A stretch of DNA of 64,000 nucleotides from Oenanthe sinensis (lineage: Eukaryota > Streptophyta > Magnoliopsida > Apiales > Apiaceae): contig JAPMAC010000207.1 of assembly GCA_028671895.1 (NCBI GenBank), forward strand, positions 2,480,001 to 2,544,000, given 5' to 3'. The notes under the pieces are model-generated. The model made no database searches and was not told the origin of the DNA. It saw only the letters and a program-made list of their open reading frames with translations. Position 1 is the first letter of the stretch; the number at the start of each line of letters is the position of its first letter. A program made the position numbers and the translations under genes. Below, piece after piece: positions 57,234-64,000 of the stretch.

Positions 57234-57245
57234 TATCCCCCTATT
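57234..57245 (-). other. Polypurine tract of the minus-strand Copia element
   Basis: ATAGGGGGATAT on the minus strand just before the LTR start at 57232, matching the AGGGGGAGA tracts at 16360 and 20661 in type. Confidence 0.75.
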
Positions 57246-57545
57246 TGATTGTTAGAATTCGACAAGCAAATTCTAAAGGAAAAATGATAACTCAACTAAC
57301 AATACAAGAAAAAGTAAAGTGCGGAAAGACTGTAAATAAAATTAATTGCTTTCTAGATTAAATATTACAATTCCAGATTTCATTATAGCTAAGTTACAAG
57401 AATGAGTTTGTTCCTCTAGCCTGAACTAATATTTCTATTTGATTCTTCATTCTTGAACCTTTGCTATTCTTCTTTTGACAATGTCGTGAGCCTGCCATTC
57501 TAGAAGATTTATTGGCTTTGGATATTACAGTTGATCAAAGACTAG

Positions 57546-60500
57546 TTATAGCAGTGGTATACTCCTGAATCTTTTCAATTCACTGAACTTGAAACTTAGC
57601 ACAATTTTGTCTTCAGGATTTGTCGAGTTCCTGAGTTTTTCCAAAATTCTTCCAATCACCTTAGAATTTTCATTTTTGATTCTAATTATTTTGATTTCTC
57701 TTTCATTTTCATTTCTTTTTGAGTAAATCACTCTTAGTGGATTGATGATGACCATTGATTTTCTTGCTTCTATAGACTCAAAACTGGGTTCTGATGCTTC
57801 TTCTTCTGGCACTTCTTTTGTTAGATCAAACATGTGTTCATCACCCGGATCAGCTCTGAAAGGTTCTCTAGGTTGAATACCTTTTGATGGATCAAAATGT
57901 TTACGTTCTCGATATCTCTTCCTAGAGCTTATGAGATGTTTAACCTATAAGCAAAGATTCTTTCTGCAGCTTTCAATTTTTCAGGATTTCTGAACCCTTT
58001 TCCTCTCAGGAAGACCTCAACAAACTTCAATCGTCTGAGTGAGTAATATGGCAATGCTTCATGATTCAGTCTCAATATCTGAAGAAATTTGTCTTTGAAA
58101 TATCTAACTTGATACGGATCCTGTTGAATTTCTAGTTCTTCTTTTTCCATTAGCTTTTCAATTATTTCTGCCATCATTTCATTTTTAGAGGATTCATGGA
58201 TTCTGATTTTCTGCTTCAATGCAAATAACTCAGTCAAAGACCTTTTCTTCAGAAATTCACTTGATATAGTCTTTAACCCATAGTTGTTGAAAGACAAGGT
58301 TAATCTCCAACCTTCTGACCTCGGTGCCAAAGAAACTACCAGATAAGATATTTCACTTTTCAACTCAAAGTAGTAGTTGCTTATGCTTTTGTTTCTTTCA
58401 CTGAAGATTTGGAACAACCTAAGAACTTCTTCATCATTATTGTTAGAAGCACCAATGTCAGGACTTCTTAAGTTAGCTCTTGCTGTCTCCCACTTTCTTC
58501 CTTTTCTTGAGATAAAAAGCTTTTTCTTCTTCTTCTAGTATGTTACCCATTTTAATTGTCTTATTTGCTCATGAATTGAATGAAAGTCTTCATATGTCTT
58601 ATAGTCATCCTCCTTGACTTTCTTGATTTTGTACTTATCAATATAGTTAGAGAATGTTCTAAGATATGCAGCTTCATTGACATACAAGTCCATCTCATTA
58701 AACGGATCATCATTTATAATCTCTGATTCTTCTAATTCCTCCCCCTCATCATATGCATCAACAATTTCAACAATTGCTTTTCCTTGATTAGAAGAACCAC
58801 CAACAATTTCCTTCCCTTCACCAGATATAGCTTTTTCTTATACATGTCCTTCTTTCTCCCCCTTAGTTGCGTTATCCTTAGGATATGAGGTTGATTGAAG
58901 AGTCAAACTAGTTGATCTCTGTGCTAACAGCTGCTTGAGTAAAATTTTGATTTCTTTGTTATCCTACTATAGCTTTTCTTGAACTTTCACAATTTTGGAC
59001 ATTGAATGTCTCAGTATTTCAACTTGTTCTTCGAGATTGATAATTCTTTGATTTGTGGCTTGTGTATGCTAAGGTTGTTGTGAATCTGAGAAATTCCTCG
59101 CACCTGGTTCTTCCGAAGAATCATTACCAAGTGGAGAATTACCTCTAGGAGGATTTGGAACTGTTTCGTGTTGAAGCATTATCTCATCACAAGGCTCAGT
59201 TATTACTTCATTGCTGAGTGGAGCCACATCTCTGTGAGATTGGTTGTCCTTAGAAATAGAATTCTAGAATCCTCACTTCCTTCTATGGAAGTGTTGCTTC
59301 TCCTCTTGACCACGAATGGTAGGGAGACCTCCTGTTTCAGGAACTGGAAGTGTTGGTTCCAGTGTGGTCACCACCTTGGACATTGTAATGTATGGAAGTT
59401 GAGAGTCCGTGGTGCCAGCTAAAGCCTGTGAAGGCATGTCCTGCTCAGGCTCTACCTGAGTAGGCTCCACTACTTGTGTAGTTGTTCCTTGAATGGAACT
59501 CTCTCTCCCTCTATGGAGGAGTTTCCTCTCACCTATTCCAGAATTGGATGGGAGAACCTCCGATAACGGAGCTGGAGATGTTCTATCCAGGGGGTCACCA
59601 ACTCGAACAATGTCAGGCATGACAAATAAGAGTTCGTGATGCCCCGCGAAGCCTATGAAGGCCTGTCCAACACAGGATCTACCTGTGAAGGCTCTACTAC
59701 TGAAGTAGCTTGTTTAACCGTCAATTCATTTTCTTTTTCATTTACAAACAAAGAAAAGCAGATTTGTGCATTTAATTACTCCATCCTTTGTACATTTGAA
59801 AGCTCAGGTGAATTGGGGTTTTGGCTAGTAGTTGCCTCTTGTTCAAAATATATTCTCCTTTTTTTACTAGGAGGCAGAACTGCTTCAAGGGTTTCAACAT
59901 CTACCTTATTTGGTGCACTAGAGGCACCGACTCCCTCATCCTCACTCAGGGTTTCAACAATAATAACTGAAGGAGTTGGGATACGTGTTTATTGTTCTAT
60001 GACAGGGGTTATAACCTGTTAGTTTTGAGGCACATTGTCATTTTCTATTGCCACTGGGGGCATTGGTATGTGAGTGTCTATAGTTGGTTGTGATGCATCC
60101 AACAAAGAAAGATACTCTTCACTAAGTACTAGTGAAAGATCAAATTCAGGAAGATTATCTATGTCAGGATTTGCCCTTGGAGTTCCAGGGTGATAAGATT
60201 CTGCATCATCCTTAATCTCATCTACATCAGCCATTTCTGTATCACTTGCTAATGGTTCATTCTCCATTGGTACCTCTTCTTTTTCTTGTTCTTGTTCAGT
60301 TTCAGGCTCAGGCTCAGCTTCAGCTTCAGGGTCCTTAGCCATTGGATCTTTTTGTTCAGAAACCTCCTCTTGCTGTTCACCTGCTATAGGAATCATAACA
60401 CTTTCCATGTATTCTGTTAGTCATGCTATATTCTCATTTGGGTAATTATCCCTGTTTACTAGTTTAGCAACGAAGCTACTACAAATTTTAGTGCAAGGTT

Positions 60501-61160
60501 CAAAATGACTTGTAGAGAAAGCAAACATTTCATCTTGAGTGAGTAGATCGTTGAGCACCAGTTGTAGAAATCGAGGGTAATAACATTCAACATTGACTCT
60601 GTTTATGTCTCTTTTTGTCTCAGATCCCATGACTTGAAGAATGTTTTTCATAATTAGTTTACCATAGTTTATATTGATGTTGCTAGAGATGTCATACCTA
60701 ATATATTGAATCATTTTGTGATACCACTACATCCACGCTTCTTTTTGGCAAAAACATGGTTCACTATATGAAAGAAAAAGTTCCATTCACGTGGAAGATT
60801 GTGCTTGTACATCACTGTTAGTTTCAGTGGTCTGTGGTGTATAATGGAATTGAAGAAGTTGGCACACTCAGCATCATCAGGTAATGGATCAAAGTTTTCA
60901 GTGTTAAACTGTAAGATACGGTTTAAATCCTGATCCGTTACCCGAATATCTCTATTTTCTAAAAAAATATAAAAGCCAAATTATCTGCTTCTGATGTATC
61001 GATAGCTGTGTGACAACATACAAGCAGTGCATCAAGATTTAATTCTGGACTTGCAGTTATAACATATCGTACATTGGAATGTTCACGTAGAAACCAAGTC
61101 CAATTGCAATAGGGTTCAACAACAGAGTCCGGATCTAATGTGAGTGCACTATTTGTTTTA
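57546..61160 (-). pseudogene. Env-like region of the minus-strand Sirevirus-like element (broken)
   Basis: Coding traces run on the minus strand from about 61160 down to 57546 through several frames. The first part includes ALTLDPDSVVEPYCNWTWFL, DALLVCCHTAIDTSEADNLAF and PREWNFFFHIVNHVFAKKK. Open pieces are 60421-60714 (with YYPRFLQLVLNDL, similar to 4246-4476), 60019-60408 (very Glu/Pro rich, EAEAEPEPETEQEQEKEE), 59273-59620 (Pro/Thr/Glu rich), 57929-58417 (162 aa, helical, charged) and 57546-57833. An acidic and coiled-coil design like 19426-20487 is shared. No transmembrane segment is evident. Position between pol and the polypurine tract fits the Sirevirus extra ORF. Too damaged to be functional. 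Confidence 0.65.
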
Positions 61161-62700
61161 AGTACAATAAACCGTCAAACCATTTTTCATTAATTAAAAA
61201 TTGAGTAGATAATTTGTTGTTTAATTAAGACAAATATTTTGCAACACCAATTTTCATAATTAATATTTTAATATTTGAATTCGAGTAAAAATAACTCAAA
61301 TTCAAATCACCTTAAAAAAATATGGGAAAATTATATGATGCAATTGGGGTAATTTGCTACACAAATATGATTTTTAATCAATTTTTAAATACCTAAAAGT
61401 AAGTAGATCTGAGTGTATTCGAGTCATTTTCAAGAAATGGGTCTTTCAAAAATACTATACTGAATGATATGATTTTGAAATATGTTGTAGATCTTTGAAA
61501 AATACACACAGAACTGGTCTCAGATTATGAAATGGGTGAGTAAAATATGATATATAGAGTGAGTGTCGAGTTCAATATTGATCAAAATCTAGAGTAGGTG
61601 TGTATATGTATGAATGTATGTATCGACAGTGACAATGAGGAAGAAAGAAAAATAAACTAACATATTTCCTACATTGCTAAAACTCTACACATAGAGGAAA
61701 TGACTACACTACCCTCTATGTTATTACAAAACTCGACACATGAAGATACAAAGAAAATAATTCTAAGTACAACTATTTACTCAAAATAAAATTGACAAAA
61801 CAAGAGAAATAAGACTGTTAAAATCTATTTGTCAATTTTTACTCCCCATGTGTTGACCAAATCAACACATGTTAGTCTATTCAACACATCCAAAATAATT
61901 TCTAAGTACCAACTACATGTGTCGAGAACTAACATAGAGTGTTGACTAAGTCAACTCAATTAATTAACCTTGGACACATCAAACAAAAACCAAGTATTAG
62001 AACAAGTGTCGAAAACATTACCCCGTAGAAACAATTCGACACATATTAAGAATTTTCTAAGTTATAAACATGTGTCGACTTTTTATTGCCTTTGGGTTGA
62101 CTAAGTCAACACAGTATATACAAGTTCGTCACTTAGTTTTATACTAAATATATAAAACTAAATAAGCCTAAGTGTCAAAAATATATCACCTGTGTCCAGT
62201 TCTTAGACAAAAACAAAACTCTATATTTTCAACTTGGTAATATTCGAATAAATAAATAAAATTTTATTTAGAATAAATTCTAAATAAAATATTACCTAAT
62301 TGATAAAATCACAATTATTATAATAAATTATTTAATTAAAATATCATTGACTGATATTAATCAAATAAAATATTTAAATAATTATGCTTCTTATTTATAT
62401 TAATAAATTTAATTTATGGAGAAAATAAATCCTTTAATTGCTATAGTCCATAACTTAAATAAATTGATATAAACAAAATTAAATAAATACTTAAAATCTA
62501 TTAAAGTAGATATAAGTATTTAAATAATTTTAATTCACACTTAATTAATTACCAAATAAATATATCAAGATATAATATGGGTAATTAATCAATTGTCAAT
62601 TAAGATGATAATTACTGGATGTTCAAATAAACTCACAAATCCTTTTAATATTGAAGATTAAATAACTGTGAACTTATTAACATCAAATTGTAGATAAGAT
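61161..62700 (-). other. AT-rich non-coding segment between pol and env-like region
   Basis: No coding sequence. 61570-62200 carries about eleven ACATGTGTCGAC-like or GTGTTGACT-like words, the same word as in this element's LTR (35320-35800). The rest is alternating AATTTAATAAATAT sequence like LTR interiors. It may be an inserted solo LTR of the same family, but I cannot find convincing termini or a duplication. Confidence 0.5.
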
Positions 62701-64000
62701 CTAGACATTTAACATCCCAAGTTCACAAACCAGTGTAGTGAAGGTTACTTCATCCAGTGGTTCAGTGAAAATGTTTGCAATTTGTTGTTTTATTGGTATA
62801 AAGTGTAACTCTACAGTACCATTCATGGCATGCTCTCTAATAAAATGATACCAGATATAAATGTGCTTGGTTCTCGAGTGTTGAACAAGATTATTTGTGA
62901 TTGCTATGACACTTGTGTTGTCATAAAATATATGAATTTTGCTCAGCAACAGTCCATAGTCTTGAAGTTGGTTCCTTATCCATTATATTTGAGCACAACA
63001 ACTTCCAGCAATAATATATTCATCTTCAGCTGTTGACATTGCAACTGATTGCTGCTTCTTGCTATACCAGGAAACTAATCTTCTACCAAGGAATTGACAA
63101 CTCCTTGATGTACTCTTTCGATCATTCCTATAAACTGCGTAATCAGAATCTGTATAGCCAACAATGTCAAAACTTGTATCTTTAGGTTATCAAATTCCAA
63201 GATTCGAACTTCCCTTAAGATACCTAAAGATACGTTTAACATATATAAGATGTGATTCCTTAGAGTCAGCCTGAAACCTAGCACACAAGCATGTGGCAAA
63301 CATAATATCCGGCTACTTTCAGTTAAGTAAAGTAATGAGCTGATCATACCTCTATAGCTTGTGATATCTACCCTCTTACCAGGTTCATCTTTATAAATCT
63401 TAGTGGCAGTTGCCATTGGGGTTTTAGCTGGAGATGCATCTTCAAGACCATACTTTTTCAAATGATCTCCGATGTACTTGGTCTGGTAAATGAAGATTCC
63501 ATCTTTCCTTTGGCTTACATGGAGTCCAAGGAAGTAGTTCAGCTCACCCATCATGCTCATTTCATACTTACTCTGCATTAACTTAGCAAATCTACTACAC
63601 AATTGATCGTTAGTAGAACCAAATATAATGTCATCCACATATACTTACACTAATATCATGTCAGTTTTATTCATTTTATGAAGCAAAGTCTTATCTATGA
63701 CACCTCTAGTGAAACCATTTTCAAGTGCTTTGAAGAGAAAGTATACAAAATCAGCAAATTCTGGATTTTCAAAACCTAAGGGTTGTTCCACATATACTTC
63801 TTCTTCTAGCTCTCCATTCAGGAATTTACTATTCACATCTATTTGATATACTTTGAAATTGGAATGCGCTGTGAATGCCAGATATATCCTGATAGCTTCA
63901 AACCTTGCTACTGGTGCATATGTTTCATCATAATATATTCATTCTTCTTGGGAATAACCTTTAGCAACCAATCTAGCTTTGTTCCTTGTAACAATGCCAT
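62701..64000 (-). pseudogene. pol: Copia reverse transcriptase and RNase H end (broken, runs off the window)
   Basis: Minus-strand Ty1/Copia pol. 63645-63836 has NGELEEEVYVEQPLGFENPEF, a conserved RT segment. A TAA (63645-63647) lies just upstream of YVDD; the YVDDIIFGSTN motif opens the next piece (63075-63638), with MSMMGELNYFLGLHVSQ and GDHLKKYGLEDASPAKTP. A gap with stops or shifts covers the first RNase H part. 62701-62949 holds the RNase H end (FYDNTSVIAITNN, HSRTKHIYIWYHFIREH, IANIFTEPLDE, LGMLNV). Several lesions make the enzyme dead. The upstream part of the element is outside the window. Confidence 0.85.

Overview
The window is plant nuclear DNA from a eudicot, probably an asterid (weak inference). 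It holds one intact host gene, a complete ARGONAUTE1 (AGO1) gene with 21 coding exons on the + strand (26656-33923). Almost everything else is LTR retrotransposon sequence, MITE-like elements and AT-rich repeats. I see no rRNA, tRNA or CRISPR locus.

Left part (1-21.3 kb) is a nested stack of Copia elements of the Sirevirus type. The oldest layer (called E0, + strand) keeps a broken env-like ORF (4072-5672 continuing at 19426-20487), a polypurine tract (20661) and the start of its 3' LTR (20671). A minus-strand Copia element cut into E0 on the left: 5' LTR 2661-4071, primer-binding site, gag 946-2457, degraded continuation to position 1. A minus-oriented solo LTR (5673-6193 plus 18126-19420) sits inside the E0 ORF with target-site duplication GAGCA. 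Inside that solo LTR lies a + strand Copia element (called A, 6194-18125) with two LTRs of about 1.76 kb, duplication ATTTT, and a heavily decayed interior.

Middle part: 21.4-25.9 kb holds MITE-like elements flanked by TA microsatellites (one a long foldback), a Stowaway-like MITE, a 0.2 kb direct duplication and a roughly 330-bp unit repeated three times just upstream of AGO1. AGO1 follows, with a TATA box, a 5'-UTR intron, a miR168-complementary site in coding exon 1 and all PIWI catalytic residues.

Right part (35.0-64 kb): a minus-strand Copia/Sirevirus element (RT end and RNase H 64000-62701, env-like region 61160-57546, polypurine tract 57234, 3' LTR 57232 down to 34960) is split inside its 3' LTR by a young Athila-type Gypsy insertion. 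That insertion has three LTRs and two internal regions (35838-56871), all LTRs 1409 bp, with duplication TGCAC at the outer ends only. Each unit has a tRNA-Asp primer-binding site, gag, a protease-RT-RNase H-integrase frame and a second env-like ORF. Both pol frames have shared and private stop codons; the env-like ORF is open only in the second unit.

I found no convincing new multigene system. The most unusual items are the three-LTR array, the duplicated flank behind both LTRs of element A, short words repeated in the LTRs with a different word in each family, and the sharing of one such word with an env-like ORF.
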